The notes beneath the pieces are model-generated. The model ran no database searches. It saw nothing but the letters and a program-made list of their open reading frames with translations, and was not told where the DNA came from. Below, one piece after another: positions 35,154-35,743 of a stretch of DNA of 35,743 bases. The position numbers and the translations under genes were made by a program. Location of the stretch: contig JAJFID010000078.1 of the NCBI GenBank assembly GCA_021775325.1, positions 1 to 35,743 of the forward strand. Reading direction: 5' to 3'. Numbering within the stretch: the first letter of the stretch is position 1; every line of letters starts with the position of its first letter. Origin of the DNA: Rhodospirillales bacterium (GTDB lineage: Bacteria; Pseudomonadota; Alphaproteobacteria; Rhodospirillales; Casp-alpha2).

Positions 35154-35743
35154 ATGTCCGATGTCAATTTTTTAAAGTCAGAGTTTCGGCACCGTCGCAT
35201 GACACGCAGGGCGTTCGTTCAGCAGTCGTCAATGCTTGGCGGCGCAGCGGTTATGGCCGCATCGTTTGGCGGAACATCGCTGGCTTCCACACCCCGTCGG
35301 GGTGGGCATATGCGGTTTGGGATGGGGCACGGCGGCATTGGCGACTCGCTTGATCCCGCCAATGTTGCAAACGGTATGCTGGCCGCTATGCACTATGGCG
35401 TAACCAACAGGCTTACTGAAGTGGCGGCGGATGGATCACTTGTACCCAAGTTGGCAGAAAGCTGGGAAGCATCAGCCGATGCAGCAAAATGGACGTTCAA
35501 CATTCGCAGGGGTGTGGAGTTTCATGATGGGCGTAACGTAACGGCAAAGGATGTTATCGCATCAATCAACTATCATCGCGGCGACGAGTCCAAGTCCTCG
35601 GCAAAGCCAATCGTCGATGCGATCACTGAAATTCGCGCGGATGGTGATTATGTGGTAGTGATCCAGCTTAATGCCGGAAATGCCAACTTCCCTTTCAAAC
35701 TCAGCAGTTTCGAGTTTCCAATTTACCCGGCCACAGCGGAAGG
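35154..35743 (+). CDS. Family-5 ABC transporter solute-binding protein (peptide/opine type), Tat-like signal, truncated by right edge
   Basis: MSDVNFLKSEFRHRRMTRRAFVQQSSMLGGAAVMAASFGG (RR signal) then 'LDPANVANGMLAAMHYGVTNRLTEVAADGSLVPKLAESWEASADAAKWTFNIRRGVEFHDGRNVTAKDVIASINYH' = SBP_bac_5 pattern. Confidence 0.88.
   Translation, partial: MSDVNFLKSEFRHRRMTRRAFVQQSSMLGGAAVMAASFGGTSLASTPRRGGHMRFGMGHGGIGDSLDPANVANGMLAAMHYGVTNRLTEVAADGSLVPKLAESWEASADAAKWTFNIRRGVEFHDGRNVTAKDVIASINYHRGDESKSSAKPIVDAITEIRADGDYVVVIQLNAGNANFPFKLSSFEFPIYPATAE

Overview
This is a gene-dense, moderately GC-rich alphaproteobacterial-type chromosomal window, mostly housekeeping genes on the + strand. Recognisable order: PAS_5-like protein, tRNA-Ser(CGA), DUF445, TPR protein (all minus); rplU-rpmA-(terminator)-obgE-proB-proA-nadD-rsfS-rlmH-EamA; a large minus-strand metallo-beta-lactamase protein with two cNMP-binding-like domains; a class I glutamine amidotransferase (minus); gpmI-envC-ctpA-YibQ-like-rppH; a Ca/Na antiporter; SDR-folB; uvrC-pgsA-mobB-moeA-moaD-moaE; a phosphotransferase/TIM-barrel/EamA cassette; a LOG protein; an AT-rich gene-poor spacer; an Hpt-pseudoreceiver protein and a BesD/HalD-like Fe(II)/2OG oxygenase (minus), the latter divergent from a Tat-type family-5 ABC solute-binding protein cut by the right edge. 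There is no CRISPR array, prophage or transposon that I can support. The best second-look items are: the MBL/degenerate-cNBD protein; a DnaA-box cluster plus a perfect inverted repeat upstream of uvrC; twin ACGTACGT palindromes between the oxygenase and the ABC transporter gene; the Hpt-pseudoreceiver; a 19-codon mini-ORF overlapping both SDR and folB; and an apparent ATA start codon for rsfS. All family assignments come from reading motifs by eye. No database search was run.
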